Positions 61,101-64,000 of a DNA stretch of 64,000 bases are shown in pieces; position 1 is the stretch's first letter; the number at the start of each line of letters is the position of its first letter. This DNA comes from Afipia sp. GAS231 (GTDB lineage: Bacteria > Pseudomonadota > Alphaproteobacteria > Rhizobiales > Xanthobacteraceae): positions 7,426,501-7,490,500 of the forward strand of contig NZ_LT629703.1 of NCBI RefSeq assembly GCF_900103365.1, given 5' to 3'. The translations under genes were made by a program, and so were the position numbers. The notes under the pieces were generated by a model. That model was not told where the DNA came from. It did not search any database and saw only the letters and a program-made list of their open reading frames with translations.

Positions 61101-64000
61101 AACGTGGCGCCCAGCGCCCCAACTCTTTCCGCCGCTCTCTCGTCATCCGCTGCGCCACAACTGGTGGAAGTACAGGGCACAGCGGAAGCCAACGAGATCA
61201 TCCAGGTATTTGCCGACGGCACGCTTCTCGGTCAGGGCACGACCGACCAGAACGGCGCTTTTGATTTCTCGCTAGCGATCAAGGGCGGCAGTCACGCGAT
61301 CTCCCTGCGCCAAAAGGACGGCGACGGTCTCACCAGCAGTTCCTCGGCCAGCATCCAGGTGAGTGTCGCAACGGCGGCCCCGACCATTACCTCGGTCGTC
61401 TCCTCGGTTGGGGCACAGATCGACGCCAGCCATGGAATCGTCGTCAAGGGCACCGGCCAGCACGTTGGCGAGACCATCACCATCTATGCCGATGGCGGCA
61501 CGACCGCGATCGGCAGCGGCACCGTGGCCGGCGATGGCTCGTTCACGATTCTGACGGCGCCGCTCGGCGACGGCCAGCATACGCTGACCGCGACCGACAC
61601 GGCCAATTCCGCTGTCAGCGCGCCGTCAACCGGATTCGACATGTACGTCGACCCCGCGCCGGTCACCAATCTCGGCCAGGTCGGCGTCGCGCCCAATCAC
61701 GGCACGATCGAGCTCACGGGCTCCGGCCAGGTTGGCGACACGGTCACGCTGATGCTTGGCAACACGGTCATCGGCACCGATGTTGTCGACGGCAGCGGCC
61801 ATTTTGACGTGACGTCGAATCCGGCGCAGTCGTCGCTCATCAATGCGGGTCAGCAAACCGTCACGGTAACGCAGACCGACGGCAACGGTCACACCGGCCC
61901 GGCGGCGTCGTTCGTCGCACAGGTTGCGTCGTCCGCGCCCGTCATCAGTTCGGCTGTCTCGGTCCCGGATGTCGTGGGGCGCGCGGAGGTGAAGGGCACC
62001 GGCGACGTCGGCGCTGTCATCAAGCTCTATGCCGACAATGGCTCCGTGGTGATCGGTACCGGTACGGTGGATTCCACCGGTCACTACGACATCTACACCC
62101 AGCAGATCAGCGGCGGCTCGCACAACATCACGGCGACCGAAAGCATTCAGGGTGTCGAGGGCCCTGCCTCGGCGACGGCAAACGTCGATGTCGTGGCGGT
62201 GGCCAACACCTGGACCATTACCTCGGCCGACGATCTCGCCAAGGCCATCGCCGCGATCGATGTCTCGGGCTCGAATGCGCAGGCGGGAGCGCACTATACC
62301 TTCAACGTCGTCGGCGACCTGACGCTCACCGATCAGTTGCCGGCGTTCAACCTGCCGCAGGGGGCCTCGCTCACCATCAACGGCAACCATCATACGCTCG
62401 ATGCCCATGGCAATCCGGGCCTGTTCGTCTATGCGGGCGATGTCGAGATCGACGACCTCAGCGTCGTCAACGCCGTGAGCCGAGGCGGCTCGAGCATATT
62501 TTATGGCGGTGGCGGCGCGGGCCTCGGCGGCGGCTTGTTCATCGCATCAGCGGGTCATGTCACGCTTTCGGACGTGAACTTCGGCAACGACCAGGCGGTC
62601 GGCGGCAACAGCAGCTACTCCTCGTACTTCATGCAGCAACTCGGTGGCGGTGGCGGCCTCAATGGCGGCGCCGGCGGTTTCACCGGCGGCGGCGGCATTG
62701 GCGTTCATGCCAACGGCGCCGGCAATCACTACCTCAATGGCGCCCACACGCCGGCGGGGACGGGCATCGTCCTTGGCGCGGCCGCGGGCGGCAGCCGGAC
62801 GGGCGATATCAATTCGCCGATTTATCTCGGTGGGGCCAATGGCGGCGGCGGCGGCCAGGGCACCGGCTTCTACACCACCAGCAGCGGGTATTGGGGAATT
62901 GCTGGATATGGCAGGCCAGGTAGCGGCGGCGGAATTGGCGGCGCCGCGGGTACCGCGACCGTTGGCGGCACAGGCGGCTTTGGTGGCGGTGGCGCCGGCG
63001 GCGGCTGGATCTATCCCGGTCCTGGATCCGGCGGCGCAGGCGGCTTCGGCGGCGGCGGCGGCGCCGGCGGACCCAGCGGCGGCACCGGCGGCTTCGGCGG
63101 CGGTGGCGGTGGCTCCTCCTACGGCAACGCGGGCAATGGCGGCTTCGGTGGCGCCAACGGCAATGGCAGCTACGGCGGCGGCGGTCTCGGTGCCGGCGGC
63201 GCAATCTTCGTCCAGCAAGGCGGATCGTTGACTTTTGCCGGCTCCGGAAGCGAGCAGTCCGATGGTGTTACCGGCGGCCTCGGCGTTGTCTATGGCAACA
63301 ATGGTTCGGCCTATGGCAGCGGTATCTTCCTCCAGGGCGACCAGAGCATCACGTTTGCACCGGATGCCGGAAAGTCGATCACGCTGAGCGGCAACATCGC
63401 CGACATGACCGGTTCGCACGACCACACCGGCCAGACCGGCACCGGCACGCTCGTGCTCGACGGCGCCGGCACGCTGGTGCTCTCCGGCAACAACACCTTC
63501 ACCGGCGGCGTCACGCTCGATAGCGGCAGGCTGGATGTGGCGAGCGCGCACGGGGCGGGATCGGGCGATGTGAGGTTCACATCCGGTGCTGCGGCCACGC
63601 TTGAGATCGACGCCAGCAAGGGGGCGTTCGGCAATGCCATCGATGGCTTCGATGCCACCGACATGATCGTCATCGACAACTTCCAGGTCACCGGCGAAAC
63701 TTACAGCAATGGCCTGCTGACCCTGACCGGCGCGACGGGATCGCTGTCCCTGACGTTCAAATATCCGGCCGGGACATTGCTCGGCGATTTCCACTTCAAC
63801 GTCGATGCGGTGAACCATACGACGACGATTACCGTCACCGACATTGCGACGGCCTGGGCGAATGGCACCGGCGGCAATTGGGGTATCGTCGGCAGCGCTT
63901 CGACCGATTGGAGCCCCGGCCTGGTGCCGACCGCGGCTGATGACGTCACCATCGCACCCGGAGCGGCGGCTGACTTCACCGTCTCGATCGCAAGCGGTGC
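43200..64000 (+). CDS. Giant FecR-domain multi-repeat surface protein, 3' end beyond window
   Basis: One frame stays open from ATG 43200 to the window end: 6,933 codons and no stop. Coding is clear because no stop occurs in this frame over 20.8 kb of GC-rich DNA and recognisable repeats keep it throughout. In order (residues): Ser/Asp-rich start with no Sec signal; FecR-like domain about 117-230; beta-solenoid to about 900; a 45-residue repeat array 915-1634; a second repeat region about 1780-2814; cadherin-like domains about 2968-3297; composite beta-helix/glycine modules at about 3298-3981, 5113-5614 and 6339-6881; Ig-like domains about 5616-6337. The missing signal peptide suggests type I secretion with a signal at the unseen C terminus. 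Probable role: adhesin or matrix protein. A second in-frame ATG is at 43209. Confidence 0.9.
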   Translation, partial: MNFMSSEKDLVAAQTVAHPDSSQPDVVKIADADLLFGGTFHRAGSDLHLSGADGEHVIVPGYFASEHPLTLVAPNGGRLTSDVVALLAGPAAPARFAEVQPTATASDANHHAGPDAIGHVQNVTGDVTVMRNGVVVALHLGDAVYKSDIIQTGGASSVGISFADGTAVNLVANTRMALSEYSYHANSDANSALFSLIEGTFAFVIGKAADAGNMKIVTPVATMSVHDGSTGWAHKLTASEIAAISTKLGHVTYSFAVVHKHAGQSDDIYDLVAGGKVIGSIADPHMVSYLDQDGNLISLPLDSPGEFADLLQWLQNNDARPGAVGVHGSGSSIDASSFPLAVNLNQSGRSFDFNPNGGGSPFDFSSHNDTNSPKPASNIFIWNGLGNWDRELFNWNQGFAPDSSIDIVFIQTGKSTFSSTSTLANLTVNFGATLNITAGVLTTSGLTNAGLIALNSSGVDPVLMLSGAITLTGGGTIEMLGPTTGNFIYGLGGAVLTNVDNLIAGSGNIGIDDGHLTFINKATVDATPINAADSGLLVVHTGNAVTNSGLFEATLGGKLLIEDRLSNSGRVEAIGAGSSVVIDNKTSVNTGLVEAIGGGTVTIKDSTIVNSGADTGGKTVDGLIEAAAGSEILLENGTILQGLFSIDAGGKLETVSGTVNRIDTSNGTRNTTTPSLVNNGTVVVNDDSSLTLVSPFDIENAGTIELASTGDKTLLLFNQPFAILSGGGNVILDGDKGSKEGDEEVKGAQDIIGGVAGPGFKTTNLENRDNTISGAGAIGQGDDALAFKNDEQGTVDANLNGQTLLIDLGANTTVNEGLFEATHGGKLEIASDLDNSGKVIARSGSEVLIEADVANESGGKIVARNKGATVDFRGVAGDRITVDNAGDISAERGGTVSFEHADITNEGADKLDPTGRIVADGKGSKVDIRHSSLDNDGVIAAKHGGKVEFRHDRVENEIDGLIVAKGDHSKISFDRSHVDNSGEIKAERHGQVRFEHSKIVNELDGSINAVGKGSRVTFEHDRVDNFGEMSATWGGSLRLDESWVSNERSGTIEADGRGSKVRFDRDHVKNSGGIEAENHGEVTFTQSHVDNQRDGTIEADGRGSEVEFDRGHVDNSGRIEAEHGGEVKFTKSHIDNVSRGTIEADGRGSEVEFDRSHVDNSGRIEAERGGEVKFTKSHIDNISRGTIEADGRGSRVEFKRDRVDNSGEITAASGGFVLFDESRISNERSGAIEADGRGSEVKFEHDHVDNSGHITAGHHGEVTFSRSDVDNERHGKIEADGRGSEVRFDRSHVDNSGRIEAEHDGEVTFTKSHVDNDSRGTIEADGRGSRVEFKRDRVDNSGDIAAASGGYVLFDESRIRNERWGTIEADGGGSLVKFDRDHVENAGRIEAAHSGEVKFTKSHVDNERGGAIEADGRGSEVKFDRSHVGNSGRIEAERGGEVTFDKSDVDNGSHGTIEADGRGSEVRFDRDHVDNAGRIEAEHGGEVTFIKSHVDNHHDGEIEARGRGSELKFERDRVNNRGEISATWGGFALFEQSWIKDAHGGTIEADGSGSAVKFDRDHVENSGHIEAEHGGEVKFTKSHIDNNDDGTIEAAGKDSQVRFDRDRVDNDGTIQARLNGAVYFDHTDVHNNGGVIWATGIGSTVDFDDGDVTGGQLTSASGGLIVAVGGISTLKDLTITSGSEVDVDATLKLTGTIHNFGTISVNLSGLLELVWSTLDGGLVSNHHVVQVNGTDTMEGGLTVAGGELVMETGATLHIEDTVQFDGVHVDNSVGAIIVDLADPATLVLEDGTAIDGGSLTVNGVGTLDIEYGVHINGPHGAALDGVAVSNSGAIDIGATATGAVLTLEDGTSVSGSGTFAIESGSTLDIEQGTGTGAHGAKLDGVAVTDAGAFDVGDVAGAVLKLEDGTIIGGGGTLTVNSGSMIDVEKGDGSGPDFGAVFSGLSVVDQGTIDVGDTETGTTLVVGGGTSIDGGGTGKLKVNAGSKVDTETTATLNGVVVTDNGDFDVGDDVTTTLTLGGGTVIGGIGTLTIKSGSRIDVEQGTGPGGTGARLDGLAVTDKGAIEIGASGTPAILTLDDGTAISGIGSIEIKSGSTLDVEQGTGSGAHGATLDGIAVTTGTSADSIAVGQTSAATLALKGGTAITGGKLTIGAAGGVGTVDVESAAGATLDGVAITAYSVTDAIEIAQTGTATLLLDDGTSIKGGSLVIGASGHTGTVDVETADGATFDGVKVTAFATADVIEVGQTSASALLLENGTAMTGGSLAVGATGHTGTVDVETADGATLDGVTVSAYDATDTIKVGQATTSTLLLKGGTSITRGSLVLGAAGGTVDVESDAGATLDDVAVTANSIAESIEVGQAGPSTLLLKNGTSVSGTTIVIGAAGNAATVDVESAAGATLDDVTVRNFAAADGVEVGQTGPSTLLLKDGTRILSGSLVIGASGHTGTVDVETASGATFDGVTVTAFATADTIEVGQNSASTLLLKDGTSMAGGTLVLGAAGGSGKVDVESAAGATLDGVTVGASNALSIVEVGQTGASTLLLKDGTSITNATLLIGAVGSTGTVDVESAVGATFDAVTVAVESAAGATFDAVTVAAAGALNTIDVGQTGNATLLLKDGTSMTGGTLALGSAAGTGAVDFEGTSLETLDGVAVTSYLTKGILEVGQTSAATLLMNDGTSITGGSLAIGAAGHIGTVDVESASGATFDGVAVTAYDATDIIEVGQTGTSKLLLKNGTSLSNGTLALGVGGAGTVNVESVTGATLHGVTVTAHDAADGIEIGKAGTSTLTMDGGTSMTGGTLTIDTTGTLQVDPSLVILSGVNLVNHGNVIVDPGTTTLLLKSGTTVTGGTIHVGDDGTLEVDNSTLTNVSISNAGIVDIGAGDTFSGTDTLTFVGAAELDIEAGAQFNLTLAGIDTDDTIDLKGVTVTSSIWDGNKLFINGSQLGFTVSGGLPSGDTFAFKTDGHGGTDLKVATQLVHVSSGTPGAGAEGAPIAIGFNTNIDASTSLTSYLISGIPPGAILRDSLGHSFTADATHSQVDIHSWNLASLTITPANDTNFQLAAIVTATDAQGYSYSATGTESVTVNPLPPVVSFASASVAGATGQPTAIGLSVAPGGEGGPNGDGSHNSISSVVISSIPNGATLTDGSGGHHVTVTGGSLDVTGWNYSGLTFTPTTNGAFSLTATVTEHDSDGQTSSSTAIEHITAITPPTISSNDTLGSNVLRPTDTISAFESGNPTNVTYQWFSSVDGYSHAIGSGQNYAIQLSDIGNLIEAVATFTAPDGTTASAASAPLGVVISPVVFNIGSQADLVNAINNISVGGIYSYISFAEFNFTANITLTSNLAAINLGSNTSLIINGNNTNLDGAGQFRGLFVFSGNVAIDNLNINHTLARGGTGGFPGGGGGAGLGGGLFVGTGAAVTIDNVNFSGDAAVGGNGGSAFRGGARLYSGGGGGGMGIAGGDSVFRTQIGKSYVVHNRSNTSYSFPNRSELAQIFGGGNGGTLGLNVSGHGSYANGAIGSRPNITTVGSTNAVGSRGYGNQGNVVVHYRGYFVQYVNSDSGNFYIFRPPAGFGSVTQAQTGSFGGGGGGGTYETFADSRSFSPGGNGGFGGGGGAGAAQWGSSVNAGGVGGNGGFGGGGGRGTAGYGGHGGFGAGNGASGGAYSGGGGGLGAGGGIFVEQGGSLTLAGGSLSGNGVAGGGSGGGSAQGGQGFGSGIFINGNQTLKFAPLVGETLTVANTIADQSGSGGTGANAGTGNVEIAGLGHVHFAAANTYTGTTTVDAGAIFDIDAAGSVSSGSVVNNGTVNLNYGFSSFGNTLTNNGTLNLNGGATMVGVLTDNGTMNVNAGTQFNTTVHDNGSLNVKFASVFAAGVDGNGGIELDNNGTTTFTSVSGSGTFTFGSGYNSTAQINSGLLTGTIKGFTYGDIIDLRGIAAATATLGANNILTLKSANGTTLGTLNFDPTQTGMHVGIQSDGHGGTQLSAIQTAFSVGSAADLNAALAVISQGGADYSIGATYTITFTSNISLASLSGQLSTINLGSGSTLLINGAGFDLDGANTYTGFLDNSAGVAIKDLSIAGTQFYGLGILGNNSITLSASAGQSSTIGEIADNGNGGSIVIGGGTVTFTSANFYTGGTTVASGATLNLAGGSIKTVVDNGNITLGSKVVGIGGAVTGTGAITFTQPNTVLTVASGVPTTTFFGLADGDVIDLAGIAAAGIASLGGNNYKLTSSTGATLGTLHFDPSLDLSSDALVLVADGLGGAAVRMHNIPVFTVSNAAQLAAIINQIHVGGIYSQTNTNYEIDLTASFSLTGNLPEIRLASGDSLSIVGHGFTISGASNGSAAFTAFIQQAGSLSISDLIISQTGGNGSALNMGANVSASLSNVTFIGNQANGGLGGAIAVAAGSTLTFSDGSLSGNTAAAGAAFWLNGGTVDFTQSAGHTITVANSIGGPGGTINISGDGDVAIGGFDSGTETINITGNGNVTLTGAFFGSQTINHTGLGTLSVHPVYTVASQADLFAVLNAIATDPIGQLGGVNYQINVTADVAAIIGPLNVTLAAGDTLTIDTNGHLLEGASNAHLAYATDSGGSTVLTGGGPVTFAVASASDLYGATAAVNGGLFANASYVVNLTADVQLTVNEPAFALKSGSTLTIDTHGHLLDGATNATDADFTFTTDQGGHTVLAANTQPTFAVASATDLASAFQAISTGGFFASTNTNYVINLTGDIGLTNNLSRLTLGAGDTLTIHTNGHLLDGATTPDLVFTPTGPNGSTVLVGNSQPTTFEISTVADLTAAIQAIGLGVLLASTDTNYVMNLHGDIALTANLSSIALGTGDTLTIATNGHLFDGATNGTNGNFTYTASGPGGSTVLTADVQPSFSVSSVADLAHVIQAINSGGILSSPNTHYEIDIGADLTLAANLPPIALAAGDTLSIVGNGFSLSGAGSFGGLNLVSGNVTLSGLALDNISGSDLSLNGGNLTLDVPAGQTVTENLSITGNGTIDFVGAGNLTLTGAFFGSQTVHDTGSGTLTIEPIYSVATASDLANAINAVNNNAIGQLGGVNYTVNLTADVDSWVPGISLAAGDTLTINPNGHILHGVLVSSLVFSPPAGGGPAILSGSSPVTFLVGSGADLKFVLASISVGGALYGTNVNYEIDLTADANITGDLPTILLGSGDTLTINGETHAINGGGQSRGLFLQSGNLSLANVTVEGFFERGGKGGDSIYGGAGGGGLGAGGGLFIGSGASATLNHVNFTNDSAFGGAGGTALGGGGFVHNGAGGSLDGRYSGGFGLGGYGVKGTTRPAHPGGSGGFGAGGGGGAAAYNSPGPGGPAGYGGGTGGVSPPFFLTSSNGGGGAGLGGGIFVATGGSLTIGGGSLYGNSVTGGAGGAGPGGGGDPPAGSGQGIGSGLFTASQTVHLAPALGETLTISDSIGGGGIGLLDVVGPGNVVFLGAITGTTIELSGTGQVTFPADLSTDTLEIGGSVHYAVSNFSQLGALAVTDNGYLTISGTDSYSGGIMLNGSGTVELASASAAGTGQIGFAIGATATLLIDVGLNPSNQINYFLPGDTIELAGFNAATTHATLGAGNILNVTDGTNSVALHLTPGFNYSGYQFNANPYAGGAAITDSNTPAITGVTGQPVNGSGVQLQGTAAPGDTVQIFAAGIQSAVGTAVADANGNFTVATSALPDGIYSLTAVQTGGATSAAFVVDVLPTAPALAPVTGTIVNGSSFTVSGTAEANATVSFYLDGSTTAFATAATGNGTTFSINTPALADGVHTVTATETDGQGLVSAASNIVVNVHPAAPSISLLIGQPAAGGAVRIQGTGEPNHTIVLFADNGTTVIGTGTTNASGKFDITTTATFAEGAHTLTAEAYNAAGNLYSSASDPFTVDVIPQAPSTISVVGAPINGSNPEIKGMAIANGTITLYEGSSVVGTGLVDGNGQFDFLTSAPVTDGVHHLTATVTAPDGFTSQATAFTLNVAPSAPTLSAALSSSAAPQLVEVQGTAEANEIIQVFADGTLLGQGTTDQNGAFDFSLAIKGGSHAISLRQKDGDGLTSSSSASIQVSVATAAPTITSVVSSVGAQIDASHGIVVKGTGQHVGETITIYADGGTTAIGSGTVAGDGSFTILTAPLGDGQHTLTATDTANSAVSAPSTGFDMYVDPAPVTNLGQVGVAPNHGTIELTGSGQVGDTVTLMLGNTVIGTDVVDGSGHFDVTSNPAQSSLINAGQQTVTVTQTDGNGHTGPAASFVAQVASSAPVISSAVSVPDVVGRAEVKGTGDVGAVIKLYADNGSVVIGTGTVDSTGHYDIYTQQISGGSHNITATESIQGVEGPASATANVDVVAVANTWTITSADDLAKAIAAIDVSGSNAQAGAHYTFNVVGDLTLTDQLPAFNLPQGASLTINGNHHTLDAHGNPGLFVYAGDVEIDDLSVVNAVSRGGSSIFYGGGGAGLGGGLFIASAGHVTLSDVNFGNDQAVGGNSSYSSYFMQQLGGGGGLNGGAGGFTGGGGIGVHANGAGNHYLNGAHTPAGTGIVLGAAAGGSRTGDINSPIYLGGANGGGGGQGTGFYTTSSGYWGIAGYGRPGSGGGIGGAAGTATVGGTGGFGGGGAGGGWIYPGPGSGGAGGFGGGGGAGGPSGGTGGFGGGGGGSSYGNAGNGGFGGANGNGSYGGGGLGAGGAIFVQQGGSLTFAGSGSEQSDGVTGGLGVVYGNNGSAYGSGIFLQGDQSITFAPDAGKSITLSGNIADMTGSHDHTGQTGTGTLVLDGAGTLVLSGNNTFTGGVTLDSGRLDVASAHGAGSGDVRFTSGAAATLEIDASKGAFGNAIDGFDATDMIVIDNFQVTGETYSNGLLTLTGATGSLSLTFKYPAGTLLGDFHFNVDAVNHTTTITVTDIATAWANGTGGNWGIVGSASTDWSPGLVPTAADDVTIAPGAAADFTVSIASG
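43548..43886 (+). other. FecR-like domain in the giant protein
   Basis: Residues about 117-230: IGHVQNVTGDVTVMRNG, LGDAVYKSDIIQTGGASSVG, FADGTAVNLVANTRMALSEY, FSLIEGTFAFVIGK and MKIVTPVATMSV follow the FecR domain pattern. In large bacterial surface proteins this domain, or the similar LapA-type N-terminal retention module, sits near the N terminus, where it may hold the protein at the outer membrane. Function here is inferred. Confidence 0.75.
45942..48101 (+). repeat. Sixteen in-register 135-bp (45-residue) repeats
   Basis: The G-x-I-x-A anchor codon recurs at 45942, 46077, 46212 and every 135 bp to 47967, sixteen units with no insertion or deletion. Each unit has two beta-solenoid turns, roughly GTIEADGRGSEVEFDR then HVDNSGRIEAEHGGEVKF. 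Units 46482 and 46617 differ at only 5 of 135 bases. A variant half-turn with ATWGG or AASGG falls at 46257, 46797, 47202 and 47742, that is 4, 3 and 4 units apart. The array is unusually rich in Arg, Asp, Glu and His. Confidence 0.93.
48546..49574 (+). repeat. Five to six degenerate solenoid repeats preceding the 174-bp array
   Basis: Units of about 56-62 residues carry the pattern LxLEDGTxIxGxGTLxIxSGSxLDVEQGTG, then GAxLDGVAVTDxGAxDVG. They resemble the following array but vary in length and contain an extra VEQGTGxG segment. They look like older relatives of that array. Confidence 0.75.
49575..51640 (+). repeat. Twelve repeats of about 174 bp (58 residues)
   Basis: The anchor I/V-E-V-G-Q recurs at 49575, 49749, 49923, 50097, 50265, 50439, 50613, 50787, 51006, 51180, 51354 and 51525. 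Spacing is 174 bp except for 168, 219 and 171. The unit reads IEVGQTGxSTLLLKDGTS, ITGGSLVIGAAG, then TVDVESAAGATLDGVTVTA. The 219-bp unit holds an internal 45-bp duplication (50895-50939 and 50940-50984) differing at one base. Predicted beta-solenoid. Confidence 0.9.
52104..53090 (+). other. Cadherin/dystroglycan-like and Ig-like domains in the giant protein
   Basis: Two domains share the pattern ISGIPPGAILRD or ISSIPNGATLTDG, followed by LTITP or LTFTP and a TDAQG or HDSDG strand, typical of cadherin/dystroglycan-type repeats in large secreted proteins. A third, about 52845-53090, has NVTYQWFSS and resembles an Ig-like domain seen in such proteins. They bridge the repeat arrays and the first beta-helix module. 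Confidence 0.6.
53091..55140 (+). other. Composite beta-helix / glycine-rich module, copy 1
   Basis: Order of parts: SQADLVNAINNISVGG cap with a LTSNLAAINLGSNTSL solenoid; glycine-rich block (53364-54340) with GGLGAGGGIFVEQGGSLT; GSGIF strand; autotransporter-type NTYTGTTTVDAG repeat (about 54508); several NNGTLNLN turns; closing GDIIDLRGIAAA segment. The glycine block is interrupted by about 130 non-glycine residues with aromatic content (53540-53930). The same order recurs in copies 2 and 3. Confidence 0.75.
55152..58535 (+). repeat. Eight beta-helix cap units without glycine blocks
   Basis: Cap units starting near 55152, 55998, 56709, 56976, 57246, 57525, 57801 and 58269 share SxADLxxAIxxIxxGG, then NYxINLTxDI, then GDTLTIxTNGHLLDGAT. 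Spacing from 56709 to 57801 is about 267-279 bp, forming a tandem block. The unit at 55152 is followed by an autotransporter-type FYTGGTTVASG repeat and a GDVIDLAGIAAA closing segment. Confidence 0.75.
58536..60040 (+). other. Composite beta-helix / glycine-rich module, copy 2
   Basis: Cap SGADLKFVLASISVGG, solenoid, glycine-rich block 58815-59400 with GAGLGGGIFVATGGSLT, GSGLF strand, DSYSGGIMLNGSG repeat and closing GDTIELAGFNAA. It has the same order of parts as copy 1 but a shorter glycine block and no aromatic insert. Confidence 0.75.
60045..62210 (+). repeat. Eight tandem bacterial Ig-like domains
   Basis: Units of about 85-95 residues begin with PAITGV, APALAP, APSISL, APSTIS, APTLSA, APTITS, APVTNL and APVISS, and share GTAEANxTVxxFADG, GTGTxxxxGxFDI, then DGxHTLTATxTDxxG. 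This is the usual pattern of bacterial Ig-like repeats in large adhesins, where they act as rigid spacers. They separate composite modules 2 and 3. Confidence 0.85.
62214..63840 (+). other. Composite beta-helix / glycine-rich module, copy 3
   Basis: Cap SADDLAKAIAAIDVSG, solenoid, the most regular glycine block (62478-63336; repeated GGFGGGGG and GLGAGGAIFVQQGGSLT), GSGIFLQG strand, NNTFTGGVTLDSGRLDV repeat and a TDMIVIDNF closing segment. Just after it, WANGTGGNWG and DWSPGLVPTAADDVTI begin another domain that runs out of the window. Confidence 0.75.

Overview
The window is about 64 kb of GC-rich alphaproteobacterial chromosome, most likely Bradyrhizobium or a close relative. The pointers are the Tad/Cpa pilus genes, an aapJQMP amino-acid ABC transporter, tripartite tricarboxylate transporter genes, a dispersed palindromic repeat ending in TAACCCACCCTA, and a giant FecR-domain surface protein. 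Genus is an inference from gene content; there is no rRNA or marker gene here to settle it.

Layout. Positions 1-3259 carry a tightly packed lipid or surface glycan operon: a GT39 transferase cut by the window edge, a PAP2 phosphatase, a GT2 polyprenyl-phosphate glycosyltransferase and a LAB_N membrane protein. A LysR regulator, a small winged-helix-like protein and a 62-codon remnant of leuC follow, then a Na/Pi cotransporter with a PhoU-like tail, a PilZ protein and a TadD-like lipoprotein. The minus-strand operon cpaB-cpaC-cpaD-cpaE (12331 to 7963) encodes part of a Tad pilus machine. Positions 12594-19575 hold a GntR/FCD regulator facing an operon of crotonase, CoA-transferase, TctC/TctB/TctA and a PdxA-like dehydrogenase, probably uptake plus CoA-dependent breakdown of an unknown carboxylate. 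aapJQMP (19984-24522) follows.

An IS481-type element (about 24645-25676) sits inside a dispersed palindromic repeat. Beyond it, on the minus strand, are cysteine synthase and a lipid cluster (DUF2177, FAD oxidoreductase, DUF1365, cyclopropane/methyl fatty-acid synthase) resembling clusters tied to furan or methyl fatty acids and photo-oxidative stress. Positions 31318-40559 encode a complete MdtABC-like RND efflux system with a NodT outer-membrane factor. A DTW-domain protein, tRNA-Cys(GCA) and three small proteins come next.

The last third is a single plus-strand reading frame, open from 43200 to the window end without a stop (6,933 codons and still running). Because it has no stop codon here, simple ORF lists miss it. 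It has no Sec signal peptide, a FecR-like domain, sixteen exact 135-bp charged solenoid repeats, twelve roughly 174-bp repeats, cadherin-like domains, three composite beta-helix/glycine-rich modules and eight Ig-like domains. It is the most unusual object in the window and is probably a very large secreted adhesin or matrix protein.
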